Shown piece after piece: positions 1-8,345 of a stretch of 64,000 bases of DNA. The notes beneath the pieces were generated by a model, which had not been told where the DNA came from, did no database searches, and saw only the letters and a program-made list of their open reading frames with translations. The stretch is from Sphingomonas sp. ERG5. Lineage in GTDB: Bacteria > Pseudomonadota > Alphaproteobacteria > Sphingomonadales > Sphingomonadaceae. The DNA is taken from the NCBI RefSeq assembly GCF_000803065.1, contig NZ_JSXI01000041.1:1-64000 (forward strand). Direction: 5' to 3'. The position numbers and the translations under genes are program-made. Each line of letters opens with the position of its first letter. The first letter of the stretch is position 1.

Positions 1-63
1 GTATTTGAATATATAGCATATTATTTCTGACAAGCGCGCCTTCACGCGGAGGCCGGGGCATTA

Positions 64-101
64 CGGGGCGCAATAACTATCTAATTAGTATTGTGTCCCC
101 G
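64..101. repeat. 38-nt imperfect palindromic element, copy 1
   Basis: The element begins CGGGG and ends TTGTGTCCCCG; the two ends pair with small bulges to form a hairpin. A second element of exactly the same length lies at 576-613, with identical outer ends and a different centre. The right end is followed by a tandem 19-nt repeat (88-106 and 107-125, GTATTGTGTCCCCGAAATC) and a shorter third copy (126-140). The layout resembles REP/RAYT-type palindromes, but no transposase is in view. Confidence 0.55.
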
Positions 102-147
102 AAATCGTATTGTGTCCCCGAAATCGGTGCCCCCGAAATCTTTGCGA

Positions 148-506
148 CTAAGCACCAAGCTGTCTCCACGCCCGATTAAACGCACGCACGGTGATCGCAG
201 CCACGGTAAGCATGGACAGAATTGCCAGTACGATAAATATGCTTCCCAGACCCCCAAGCAAAAAATCGAACGCAATCGAGAGTATCTGGCATGTAATGGC
301 AATTGCAATTAAGACATTCAGAGGGAATATGTCTCTTCGAATATCTTTGAATTTTTCAAAACGTTTATAGTAGGCATCTTACTTAATTTCGAACCTATTG
401 TCTTCATTGCAAAATACTGATCAGGGAAAAACCAGAGCAAAATACTAAATATCGTAAAAAGACATGAAATTGCAAATGCTTGGAAAGCGCCATACTGCAT
501 GATCAT
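148..506 (-). pseudogene. small membrane protein, apparently frameshifted
   Basis: Reading leftward from ATG at 506 (or GTG at 521) gives MIMQYGAFQAFAISCLF, a hydrophobic segment, then about 40 residues before the frame drifts off and stops at 318. In the -1 frame, open from about 380, the sequence continues DAYYKRFEKFKDIRRDIF, followed by two strong hydrophobic segments (ILSIAFDFLLGGLGSIFIVL and neighbours), and ends in RAFNRAWRQLGA with TAG at 148-150. Joined, the two parts give a plausible protein of about 120 residues with three membrane segments. A one-base deletion near 373-385 is the simplest explanation. I do not recognise the family, and a sequencing error cannot be excluded. Confidence 0.5.
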
Positions 507-575
507 GTTGTCACTTCCCACTCCCGCAGTTCATCTCCGGAGCGTCTCCAGCCACCGCAGCTACGCCGGATATTA

Positions 576-613
576 CGGGGTCAGAATATCGATTGATTGA
601 TATTGTGTCCCCG
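576..613. repeat. 38-nt imperfect palindromic element, copy 2
   Basis: The arms CGGGGTCAGAATATC and GATATTGTGTCCCCG pair over 15 positions with two mismatches around an 8-nt loop. It matches the element at 64-101 in length and outer sequence. The two copies bracket the broken membrane-protein gene. Confidence 0.6.
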
Positions 614-626
614 TATCCCGTTCCAG

Positions 627-884
627 CTAGCTTCGTTTCGTCGTGGCTTCCTCCACAGCAAACAGGTGCTCGATCAAATTCAACGTCCATTGCTCGCGTC
701 CTCGCTCGGGAACCGGAACGTCGAAGATTCGAGGATTCGTGTCGTTGGAGAGCTCCATCCAGCTGCTCGTATCGAAGATAATTCTTCGCTGATTCTTCGT
801 GAACTCGGCATAGGGTACGACTTCCTGCCAACCGGCAGCTTCTAAAGCCACGCCAAACCAGGGGTCAGCGGAAGTGTACGACAT
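627..884 (-). CDS. small hypothetical protein (85 aa)
   Basis: The start ATG at 884 is preceded by GGGAG at a good distance, which favours it over the longer GTG form at 908. The product begins MSYTSADPWFGVALEAAGWQ and is acidic and soluble in appearance, with no signal peptide or membrane segment. The tail (ERGREQWTLNLIEHLFAVEE) is probably helical. I do not recognise the family. Downstream in the same direction lies the frameshifted membrane gene, separated by the palindromic element at 576-613, so the two may once have formed an operon. It could also be part of the same decayed accessory patch. Confidence 0.5.
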   Translation of the reverse strand: MSYTSADPWFGVALEAAGWQEVVPYAEFTKNQRRIIFDTSSWMELSNDTNPRIFDVPVPERGREQWTLNLIEHLFAVEEATTKRS

Positions 885-922
885 GATGACTCCCTCGAGC
901 GGGCGCACTTCAGATATCGCCC

Positions 923-1408
923 TTAATCCAAATAATCCGCAAACCCCGCCAGCACTTCCTCATACAGCGCCTTTTTGAACGGCACGATCACCGTGGGCAG
1001 CTCGGCCGGGTCGGTCCAGCGCCAGGCGCGGAATTCCTGGTGCTTCGTCGCGATGTCGACATCGCTGTCCGCGCCGTGGAAGCGGTACAGGAACCAGCGC
1101 TGGCGCTGGCCGCGCCATTTGCCCTTCCACACCTTGCCGATCATGTCCTCGGGCAAGTCGTAGAACAGTTCGCGGTCGATCGTCGCGATCAGGTCGACCT
1201 TGTCGGGGGTGATGCCGGTCTCCTCGCCGAGTTCGCGGATCGCGGCTTGTTCCGCCTCCTCGCCGTCATCGATTCCGCCTTGCGGCATTTGCCACGCCTC
1301 GAGCGTTGAATCGATCCGCTGGCCGACGAACACCTTGCCCTGCGCGTTGAGCAGCATCACGCCGGCGCAGGGGCGATAGGGGAGGGTTGAGAGGTCGGTC
1401 ATGCGCAT
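923..1408 (-). CDS. rppH: RNA pyrophosphohydrolase (Nudix)
   Basis: This 161-residue protein has the Nudix box GGIDDGEEAEQAAIRELGEE followed by TGI, around residues 43-65. The start PYRPCAGVMLLNAQGKVFVG and the ending TDPAELPTVIVPFKKALYEE are those of RppH/NudH, which removes pyrophosphate from 5'-triphosphate RNA and so triggers mRNA decay; related proteins hydrolyse diadenosine polyphosphates. Two in-frame ATG codons (1408 and 1402) are possible starts. The gene is followed on the same strand by nothing closely spaced, and upstream lies a dispersed repeat and then an esterase gene. Confidence 0.9.
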   Translation of the reverse strand: MRMTDLSTLPYRPCAGVMLLNAQGKVFVGQRIDSTLEAWQMPQGGIDDGEEAEQAAIRELGEETGITPDKVDLIATIDRELFYDLPEDMIGKVWKGKWRGQRQRWFLYRFHGADSDVDIATKHQEFRAWRWTDPAELPTVIVPFKKALYEEVLAGFADYLD

Positions 1409-1505
1409 TCTCTATCCGTTTGCCCCGTGCCTGTCGAAGATTGTCCTGCGCCTGTCAGGCAGTTGAAACCGGCAGGGTCCATCAGTGGCGGCTCGCTTGT
1501 GGCAC

Positions 1506-1534
1506 GGGGCTTCGACAGGCTCAGCCCGAACGGG
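1506..1534. repeat. dispersed repeat family B, single copy
   Basis: The unit GGCTTCGACAGGCTCAGCCC followed by GAACGGG recurs in this window at about 28283-28310, 28385-28412, 43937-43962 and 43997-44026, often as inverted pairs. It lies between rppH and the esterase gene, outside any coding region. This is a common short intergenic repeat type in sphingomonads, judged by recognition. Confidence 0.7.
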
Positions 1535-1565
1535 TTTTGGTGATTTCCGGTCACCCGGTCCCGTT

Positions 1566-2540
1566 TCAGCCCGCCGCCTGCGCCATGACGCGGTTGGCTT
1601 CCGCTTCGGCGATGATGGTCTTGAACGCGGCCAGCGCCCCCGCGACATCGCCTTGCGCCGATGGGATCGCCTGGCGCAGCGTGACGAAGCCGTGGATATT
1701 GCCGACCGCCTCGCGATAGGTGGTCGGTACGCCGGCGGCGATCAGGGCGCCGGCATAAGCGCGGCCCTGGTCGCGCAACGGGTCGAGGCTGGCGGTCACC
1801 ACCAGCGCGGGCGGCAGCCCGGCGAGCGGGCCGAGCAAGGGTGAGGCGCGGATATGAGTGCGTTCGGGCTGATAGGCGGCCTCGAACCAGTCCATGCTGT
1901 CGCGGGTCAGCAGATAGCCCTGGGCGAACTCGCCATAGGACGGGAGTTCCCGGCTCGAATCGGTCGCGGGATAGATCGGGAATTGCGCGATCACCGGGAC
2001 TTTGGCCGGCGCGTCGCGGAGCGCGACAGCCGTGACGATCGAAAGATTGCCGCCCGCGCTGTCGCCGCACACGATCAGGCTGGTTGCCGAACGCCCCAGT
2101 CCGGTGGGGCTTTCCGCCACCCAGCGCGCCGCCGCCTCGCAATCGTCGGGCGCGGCGGGCCAGGGGTGTTCGGGCGCGAGGCGGTAATCGACCGAGACGA
2201 CGGGCAGATCGAGCACGCGCGCGATCTCGGCGCAGAAGCTGGCATGGCTGACGATATCGCCGATGACGAAGCCGCCGCCATGATAGAATAGCACCACCGG
2301 CCCGGGCTCGCGCGACGCGCGGGCGTCGAACAGGCGGGCGGGGATCGCGCCGGCGGGGCCGGGGATCGACAGGTCGGTGACCGTCGCCAGTTCGCCCAGC
2401 GGCACGTCCGCCACGTCCTTCATCGCCACATAGAGCGCGCGTGCCGATGCGGCATCGAGCTCGTGCATCTTTGGGCCAGGCACGTTGTTGAGATAGGTCA
2501 GGAAGCCGCGGACATCGGGGCGGACGAACGGATCGGACAT
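1566..2540 (-). CDS. alpha/beta hydrolase, HSL (hormone-sensitive lipase) family esterase
   Basis: The oxyanion-hole motif HGGGFVIGD (around residue 86) and the nucleophile motif GDSAGGN (around 160) mark an HSL/GDXG family carboxylesterase of 324 residues, the normal size. The catalytic Asp and His are expected in the VTASLDPLRDQG and NIHGFVTL segments near residues 255 and 285. ATG at 2540 is chosen because AGGAGA lies eight bases upstream; a longer form from 2570 lacks this. No signal peptide is seen, so it is probably cytoplasmic. The substrate is unknown. It is divergent from the HDAC-like gene, with which it shares a very short promoter region. Confidence 0.88.
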   Translation of the reverse strand: MSDPFVRPDVRGFLTYLNNVPGPKMHELDAASARALYVAMKDVADVPLGELATVTDLSIPGPAGAIPARLFDARASREPGPVVLFYHGGGFVIGDIVSHASFCAEIARVLDLPVVSVDYRLAPEHPWPAAPDDCEAAARWVAESPTGLGRSATSLIVCGDSAGGNLSIVTAVALRDAPAKVPVIAQFPIYPATDSSRELPSYGEFAQGYLLTRDSMDWFEAAYQPERTHIRASPLLGPLAGLPPALVVTASLDPLRDQGRAYAGALIAAGVPTTYREAVGNIHGFVTLRQAIPSAQGDVAGALAAFKTIIAEAEANRVMAQAAG

Positions 2541-2601
2541 GAATGGCGTCTCCTGACTGGTCCGGTGCATGGCGCAGCCCGGTGTTCGCGCTTACCTAGG
2601 C

Positions 2602-3609
2602 ATGATGATCGCCCTCGTCCATCACCCGGATTATGTCGCCCCGGCGCCGGCGCGCAGCACGTACCAATGGAACAAGAACGGGCTGATCCGCGATGTGCTG
2701 ATGGCGAGCGGTGCAGCGCTGGAGTGGTTCGAGCCCGAGCCGATGCCGGTCGCCTGGCTGGAGGCGGCGCATGATGCCGATTATGTCGCCGAGGTGCTGG
2801 AGGCGCGCGTGCCCGCCAGCAAGGAGCGGCGGATCGGCTTTCCGGTCACGCCGCCGGTCGCGCGGCGAGCGGCGGTGGTGCCGGGCGGCACCTGGCTGGC
2901 GGCGCGACTGGCGCTCGAGCGTGGCTTTGCCGCCAACACTGCCGGCGGCAGCCATCATGCGCTGGCCGATACCGGCGCGGGCTTTTGCGTGTTCAACGAC
3001 CTTGCCGTCACGGCGATCCGGCTGGTCGAGGAACGAACCGTCGAGCGCGTGCTGGTGGTCGATTGCGATGTGCATCAGGGCGACGGAACCGCCGCGCTGA
3101 CCGCGGGACGGCCCGAGATCGCGACCTATTCGATCCATGCCGAGAAGAATTTCCCGGTGCGTAAGGCGCGTTCGACGCTGGATGTGCCGCTGGCCGATGG
3201 AGTCGGGGATGACGTCTATCTCGACACGGTGCGCGCGACGCTGGTGCCGCTGCTCGAGGAGTTTCGGCCGGATCTGGTGCTGTATCAGGCGGGGGTCGAT
3301 CCGTTCGCGGGCGATCGACTCGGCCGGCTCAGCCTGACGCTGGACGGGCTGGCGCGGCGCGAGGCGCTGATCGCCGGGCTGATGATCGATCGCGGCATTC
3401 CGCTCGCCAGTACCGTGGGGGGCGGTTACGGGCTGGATGCGATGGACGTCGCGCGCCGTCATGTCAGCTCGATCCTCGCTCTTGGGGGTGCCTTTGATAA
3501 GGCGGGGGGTGAAAAGGCGGGGGGCGCTTTCGAAAAGAAGCGGTTGCACACGCCCGCGCATTTTCTACCTTGGGCTCGCAGCGTCGCGGGCCTAGACGAC
3601 GCACACTGA
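2602..3609 (+). CDS. histone deacetylase family protein (acetoin utilisation/amidohydrolase type)
   Basis: The motifs GGSHH (active-site His pair), VLVVDCDVHQGDG (zinc Asp and His) and YQAGVDPFAGDRLG (third zinc ligand) are the complete arginase/deacetylase-fold metal site. Bacterial members remove acetyl groups from acetylated lysines, polyamines or small amides; the substrate here is not predictable. The start is placed at 2602 (MMIALVHHPDY), since the family begins close to this motif; an ATG at 2569 is in frame. The last 45 residues after SILALGGAF are Gly/Lys-rich and do not look conserved. The ferredoxin oxidoreductase genes follow after 10 bases. Confidence 0.85.
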   Translation: MMIALVHHPDYVAPAPARSTYQWNKNGLIRDVLMASGAALEWFEPEPMPVAWLEAAHDADYVAEVLEARVPASKERRIGFPVTPPVARRAAVVPGGTWLAARLALERGFAANTAGGSHHALADTGAGFCVFNDLAVTAIRLVEERTVERVLVVDCDVHQGDGTAALTAGRPEIATYSIHAEKNFPVRKARSTLDVPLADGVGDDVYLDTVRATLVPLLEEFRPDLVLYQAGVDPFAGDRLGRLSLTLDGLARREALIAGLMIDRGIPLASTVGGGYGLDAMDVARRHVSSILALGGAFDKAGGEKAGGAFEKKRLHTPAHFLPWARSVAGLDDAH

Positions 3610-3619
3610 AGTTTACAGG

Positions 3620-5497
3620 ATGATGACAATGGCGACCGCCGTTCATGAGGTGACACCCGAAGAGGCGTCCGCCCACCCACTCGCAGAATCCGTCGTGGTT
3701 CGTTTCGCCGGCGACTCGGGCGACGGCATGCAGCTGACCGGCGGTCAGTTCACGCTGTCGACTGCGCTGTCGGGCAATGACCTGGCGACCTTCCCCGATT
3801 TTCCGGCCGAGATTCGCGCGCCGCAGGGCACGTTGTTCGGCGTCTCCGCTTTCCAGATCAATTTCGGCTCGACCGCGATCGACACCGCCGGCGATGCGCC
3901 CGACGTGCTCGTCGCGATGAACCCGGCGGCGCTGAAGACCAATGTCGAGGCGCTGAAGCCCGGCGGGCTGATCATTGCCGATGAAGGCGAATTTTCGAAG
4001 CGCAACCTCGACAAGGCGAAATATGAGGTCAGCCCGCTGACCGATGGCAGCCTGGCCAAATGGCAATTGCTTGCCTTCAACATCTCGCAGTTGACGCTCG
4101 ATGCGGTGAAGCCGTTCGGGCTCGGCAACAAGGAAGCGCTGCGCTGCAAGAATATGTGGACGCTGGGGCTCGCGCTCTGGATGTTCGACCGGGATCGCCA
4201 GCCGATTATCGACTGGCTGAAGAGCAAGTTCGCCAAGGCGCCGGTACTGGCCGAAGCCAATATCGCCGCGCTCAATGCCGGCCATGCCTATGGCGAGACG
4301 GCCGAGTTGTCCGGGCCGATGAAGCAGCATCACATTGCCGCGGCGCCGGCGGAGGAGGGGCTGTATCGCACCGTCACCGGCGCCGAGGCGATCTCGCTTG
4401 GACTGGTCGCGGGCGTGCAACTCGCCGATGTGCCGATGTTCTTTGGCGGTTATCCGATTACGCCTGCCTCGGCGATCCTGCATCACCTGTCGCGGCTCAA
4501 GGAATATGGCATCACCACTTTCCAGGCGGAGGATGAGATCGCCGCGATCGCCAGTGCGATCGGCGCGTCCTATGCCGGGCAGCTTGGCGTCACCTCGTCG
4601 TCTGGCCCGGGCATTGCGCTGAAGGGCGAGGCGATGGGCCTGGCGATCATGACCGAGCTGCCATTGGTGATCGTCAATTCGCAGCGCGGCGGTCCCTCGA
4701 CCGGCTTGCCGACCAAGACCGAGCAATCGGATCTTTATCAGGCGGTCTATGGCCGCAATGGCGACGCGCCGATGCCGGTGATCGCCGCGCGCTCGCCCGC
4801 CGACGCGTTTGATTGCGCGATCGAGGCGGTGCGGATCGCGGTGCAATATATGACCCCGGTGATGCTGTTGACCGACGGCTATATCGCCAATGCCGCCGAG
4901 CCGTGGAAAGTGCCCGACATGAGCACCTACGCGCCGTTCCCGGTGACCTATCTCGACCATGTGCCGGAGGGTGGCTTCTTGCCCTATGGCCGCGACGAGA
5001 AGCTGGCGCGGCCCTGGGTCAAGCCGGGTACGCCGGGCCTGCTTCACCGCATTGGCGGGATCGAGAAACAGATCGGCACCGGCAATATCGAATATGGCGC
5101 CGCCAACCATCAGAAGATGACGGAGATCCGTCGCGACAAGGTGGCGAATATCGCGATTCCCGATCAGGAGGTCGAGCTTGGCGAAGCGCGCGGCAAGCTG
5201 GCGATCGTCGGTTGGGGTTCGACCTTCGGGCCGATCCACCAGGCGGTGCGGCGCATGCGTCGCAAGGGCCATGACGTGTCGCACATCCATATCCGCCATA
5301 TCTGGCCGATGCCCGCAAATCTCGGTGAGTTGTTAAAGGGTTATGACCAGATCATCGTACCCGAAATGAACACCGGGCAGCTCAAGACGGTGTTGCGCGA
5401 TCAATTCCTGGTCGATGCGAAACCGCTCAACAAGATCTCCGGCCAACCCTTCATGATCTCCGAGATCGAAGCCGCCATCGAAGGTGCACTCGCATGA
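3620..5497 (+). CDS. korA: 2-oxoacid:ferredoxin oxidoreductase subunit alpha (gamma-alpha fusion)
   Basis: This 625-residue protein joins the gamma domain (residues about 20-205, start VVRFAGDSGDGMQLTGGQFT) to the alpha domain (from about 240, with GGYPITPASAILHHLSRL and TTFQAEDEIAAIASAIGASY). With KorB it forms a thiamine-diphosphate enzyme that oxidises 2-oxoglutarate, or another 2-oxoacid, to the acyl-CoA, CO2 and reduced ferredoxin. Three ATGs (3620, 3623, 3629) are close together. The stop overlaps the korB start as ATGA, indicating translational coupling. The fused gamma-alpha architecture is typical of the oxygen-tolerant two-subunit enzymes. Confidence 0.93.
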   Translation: MMTMATAVHEVTPEEASAHPLAESVVVRFAGDSGDGMQLTGGQFTLSTALSGNDLATFPDFPAEIRAPQGTLFGVSAFQINFGSTAIDTAGDAPDVLVAMNPAALKTNVEALKPGGLIIADEGEFSKRNLDKAKYEVSPLTDGSLAKWQLLAFNISQLTLDAVKPFGLGNKEALRCKNMWTLGLALWMFDRDRQPIIDWLKSKFAKAPVLAEANIAALNAGHAYGETAELSGPMKQHHIAAAPAEEGLYRTVTGAEAISLGLVAGVQLADVPMFFGGYPITPASAILHHLSRLKEYGITTFQAEDEIAAIASAIGASYAGQLGVTSSSGPGIALKGEAMGLAIMTELPLVIVNSQRGGPSTGLPTKTEQSDLYQAVYGRNGDAPMPVIAARSPADAFDCAIEAVRIAVQYMTPVMLLTDGYIANAAEPWKVPDMSTYAPFPVTYLDHVPEGGFLPYGRDEKLARPWVKPGTPGLLHRIGGIEKQIGTGNIEYGAANHQKMTEIRRDKVANIAIPDQEVELGEARGKLAIVGWGSTFGPIHQAVRRMRRKGHDVSHIHIRHIWPMPANLGELLKGYDQIIVPEMNTGQLKTVLRDQFLVDAKPLNKISGQPFMISEIEAAIEGALA

Positions 5498-6528
5498 ACG
5501 ACATGACTCCCATCGCCAAGACCACGCCGAAGGATTGGGAAACCGACCAGGAAGTACGCTGGTGCCCGGGGTGCGGCGATTATGCGATCCTGAAGGCGGT
5601 GCAGCGGACCATGCCCGAACTGGGCGTGCGGCCGGAAAACACGGTGTTCGTCAGCGGCATCGGCTGCTCGTCGCGTTTCCCTTATTATATGGAGACGTAC
5701 GGCTTCCACACCATCCATGGCCGTGCGCCGGCGGTGGCGACGGGGGTCAAGCTGGCCAATCCCGATCTCGATGTGTGGATCATCACCGGGGACGGCGATG
5801 CGCTGTCGATCGGCGGCAACCACACGATGCATTTGCTGCGCCGCAATCTCGATTGCCAGGTGCTGCTGTTCAACAACGAGATTTACGGCCTGACCAAGGG
5901 GCAGTATTCGCCGACCAGTCGGGTCGGCACGCGTTCGCCCTCGACCCCGTTCGGCTCGGTCGACCGGCCGGCCAGCCCATGCGCCTTCGCGCTGGGTTCG
6001 GGTGCGCGCTTCGTCGCGCGGGCGATCGATGTGAACAAGAATCTGCCCTCGGTGCTCAAGGCCGCGCACGCGCACAAGGGCGCGAGCTTCATCGAAATCT
6101 ACCAGAACTGCATCGTCTATAATGACGATGTGTTCGCCAGCTTCACCGACAAGGACAAGGCGCAAGCCGGGCAGCTGTGGGTCGAGCATGGCCAGCCCTT
6201 GCTGTTCGCTGGCGGGACCAAGGGCATTGCGCTCGACCAGGAGCGGCTGGTGCTCAAGATCGTCGATGTCGTCGACGGCGACTGGGCCGCGGCGAAGGTC
6301 ATCGTGCATGACCAGACCAACCGCGCCGTCGCGCATATGCTGGTCGAATTGCCGCTTGGGACCTTCCCGGTCGCGCTGGGCGTGATCTACAACGACCCGG
6401 CGCCGACGTTCGAAAGCGCGGTCGTCGCGCAGAACAAGCAGGCGTCCGAAGGCAAGAAGCCCGACCTGCAGAAATTGCTGTCGCAGGGCCAGACCTGGCA
6501 GGTCGAGAAGCAGCCACACGCGATGTGA
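5494..6528 (+). CDS. korB: 2-oxoacid:ferredoxin oxidoreductase subunit beta
   Basis: The protein has 344 residues, with the N-terminal cluster-binding motif WCPGCGDYAILKAVQRTMPE and the thiamine-diphosphate motif ITGDGDALSIGGNH followed by LLFNNEIYGLTKGQYSPTS. These are hallmarks of the KorB/OorB beta subunit, which carries ThDP and one 4Fe-4S cluster. It is coupled to korA by a 4-base overlap and followed after 31 bases by fdxA, so that electron donor and acceptor are encoded together. The substrate is most likely 2-oxoglutarate, but pyruvate cannot be excluded from the sequence alone. Confidence 0.93.
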   Translation: MNDMTPIAKTTPKDWETDQEVRWCPGCGDYAILKAVQRTMPELGVRPENTVFVSGIGCSSRFPYYMETYGFHTIHGRAPAVATGVKLANPDLDVWIITGDGDALSIGGNHTMHLLRRNLDCQVLLFNNEIYGLTKGQYSPTSRVGTRSPSTPFGSVDRPASPCAFALGSGARFVARAIDVNKNLPSVLKAAHAHKGASFIEIYQNCIVYNDDVFASFTDKDKAQAGQLWVEHGQPLLFAGGTKGIALDQERLVLKIVDVVDGDWAAAKVIVHDQTNRAVAHMLVELPLGTFPVALGVIYNDPAPTFESAVVAQNKQASEGKKPDLQKLLSQGQTWQVEKQPHAM

Positions 6529-6559
6529 GAGCGTGTGGTGATGGTATGAGGGACCGATC

Positions 6560-6901
6560 ATGACGTTCGTCGTCACCGACGCCTGCATCCGGTGCAAATA
6601 TATGGATTGCGTGGAAATTTGCCCGGTGGAGTGTTTCCACGAGGGCGAAAACATGCTGGTCATCAATCCGAACGAGTGCATCGATTGCGCGGCATGCCTG
6701 CCCGAATGCCCGGCCGAGGCGATTGCCCCGGATATCGAAAGCGGGCTTGAGCAATGGCTTGAGCTCAATCGGACCTTCTCGGCGCAATGGCCGGTCGTGA
6801 GCAACAAGGCCGACCAGACCCCGGCCGATGCCGATGACCACAAGGGCGAGGCCGGTAAATACGAGAAATATTTTTCCACTTTGCCGGGTGAGGGTGATTG
6901 A
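6560..6901 (+). CDS. fdxA: seven-iron ferredoxin FdxA
   Basis: The cysteine pattern in the first 50 residues (C9, C12, C17, C21, C25, then C40, C43, C46, C50) matches the 3Fe-4S plus 4Fe-4S FdxA type of Azotobacter ferredoxin I. The 113-residue length and the C-terminal helix-rich extension ([18 protein letters not shown]) are as expected. It is probably the electron acceptor of KorAB, encoded directly upstream; this is inferred from position. The photolyase start lies 13 bases downstream. Confidence 0.93.
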   Translation: MTFVVTDACIRCKYMDCVEICPVECFHEGENMLVINPNECIDCAACLPECPAEAIAPDIESGLEQWLELNRTFSAQWPVVSNKADQTPADADDHKGEAGKYEKYFSTLPGEGD

Positions 6902-6914
6902 TCCAGCGCCTGAC

Positions 6915-8288
6915 ATGAGGCGCCCGACGCTTCTCTGGCTCCGTCGCGATCTGCGTCTGCACGATCAGGCCGCGCTGATCGCAGCCACGTGCGAGGGGCC
7001 GGTCATCCCGGTTTATGTTCTCGATGACGATACGCCGAAGCATCGCAAGATGGGCGGCGCGTCGCGCTGGTGGTTGCATCACAGCCTTGAGTCGCTCGAC
7101 GCCGACCTGCGCGGCAAGGGCTCGCGGCTGATCCTGCGGCGCGGCAAGTCCGCTGAGGTGTTGACCGCTCTGGCCCGTGAAACCGGTGCGACGCGGGTGC
7201 ATTGCCTGCGCCATTACGAGCCCTGGTGGCGCAATGCCGAAAAGGCGGTCGCGAAATCGCTCGATCTGGTTTGCCATGACGGCAATTATTTGTTGCCGCC
7301 CGGGTCGGTGACCACGGGCGCGGGCCAGCCCTACAAGATCTATACCCCGTTCTGGCGTGCGCTGAGCGAACATATGCCGCCGCCACAGCCTGCACCGCCG
7401 CCGCATATCATCCCGGCGTCGGATCATTGGCCGGAGAGCGATCGCCTGAACGATTGGGGTTTGCGGCCGGACAAGCCCGACTGGGCAGGGGGTTTTCGCG
7501 GGGAATGGACGCCGGGAGAAGCGGGAGCCGTCGAGCGGCTCGACGATTTCATCCCGAAAGCGACGCATTACGATATCGGCCGCAACCTGCCTTCGGAAGA
7601 GTCGAGTTCACGCCTCTCACCGCATCTGCATTTCGGCGAAATCTCACCCGCGACGGTGTGGCACCATGCGCTCAAGGCGCGGGGCGACGCGACAACCTTC
7701 CTGAAGGAGATCGCCTGGCGCGATTATGCCCAGAATGTGATCCTGCAATTTCCCGATTACGGCAAAACCAATGGCCGGCCGACGCTGGACGATCTGGCCT
7801 GGCGCACCGGGGCGGAGGCCGATGCCGACCTGACGGCGTGGAAGACGGGACGGACCGGCTATCCGATCGTCGATGCCGGCATGCGTCAGCTGTGGGCGAC
7901 GGGCTGGATGCATAATCGCGTGCGGATGATCGCGGCGTCGTTCCTGATCAAGCATTTGCTGATCGACTGGCGGCGCGGCGAAGACTGGTTCTGGGATACG
8001 CTGGTCGATGCCGATTACGCCAGCAACAGCGTCAACTGGCAATGGACCGCGGGCACGGGAATTGATTCGAACATGTTCGTGCGGATCATGGCGCCGTTGT
8101 CCCAATCCGAGAAGTTCGATGCCGCCGATTATATCCGCGAATGGGTGCCTGAACTGGCGGCGCTGAGCGATGCGGTGGTGCATGATCCCGACGCGTCCGG
8201 ACGCCGTCCGAACGCGTATCCGGCCAAGGTCATCGGCCATCGCGAAGCACGGGAACGCGCGCTTGCGGCAGCCCGGCAGGTCAAGTGA
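6915..8288 (+). CDS. phrB: deoxyribodipyrimidine photolyase (cryptochrome/photolyase family)
   Basis: This 457-residue protein has the N-terminal antenna domain start TLLWLRRDLRLHDQAALIAA and the FAD domain motifs ESSSRLSPHLHFGEISP, MRQLWATGWMHNRVRMIAAS and WQWTAGTGIDSN. The Trp residues expected for electron transfer to FAD and the pocket WQWTAG point to a CPD photolyase, which splits UV-induced pyrimidine dimers in light. ATG at 6915 is chosen because the family starts directly at the first beta strand; longer upstream starts overlap fdxA. Gene order after the ferredoxin is probably coincidental. Confidence 0.93.
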   Translation: MRRPTLLWLRRDLRLHDQAALIAATCEGPVIPVYVLDDDTPKHRKMGGASRWWLHHSLESLDADLRGKGSRLILRRGKSAEVLTALARETGATRVHCLRHYEPWWRNAEKAVAKSLDLVCHDGNYLLPPGSVTTGAGQPYKIYTPFWRALSEHMPPPQPAPPPHIIPASDHWPESDRLNDWGLRPDKPDWAGGFRGEWTPGEAGAVERLDDFIPKATHYDIGRNLPSEESSSRLSPHLHFGEISPATVWHHALKARGDATTFLKEIAWRDYAQNVILQFPDYGKTNGRPTLDDLAWRTGAEADADLTAWKTGRTGYPIVDAGMRQLWATGWMHNRVRMIAASFLIKHLLIDWRRGEDWFWDTLVDADYASNSVNWQWTAGTGIDSNMFVRIMAPLSQSEKFDAADYIREWVPELAALSDAVVHDPDASGRRPNAYPAKVIGHREARERALAAARQVK

Positions 8289-8345
8289 CGGTGCCGGCAA
8301 GAATCGCTTTTCGCCGCCCCGTGCCGGGTGCATGAGGCTGCGCAT

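Noticed and set aside
88..140. Tandem 19-nt repeats as a possible CRISPR
   Set aside because: Units abut without spacers and there are only two and a partial copy; no cas genes are near.
370..390. Programmed -1 frameshifting in the small membrane gene
   Set aside because: No X XXY YYZ slippery heptamer with a following stem was found in the overlap; the GAAAAAT stretch is a poor match. An indel is simpler.
3464..5299. Leftward open frame of about 600 codons opposite korA
   Set aside because: Arg/His-rich translation without domain motifs, exactly overlapping the recognisable korA; a high-GC antisense artefact.
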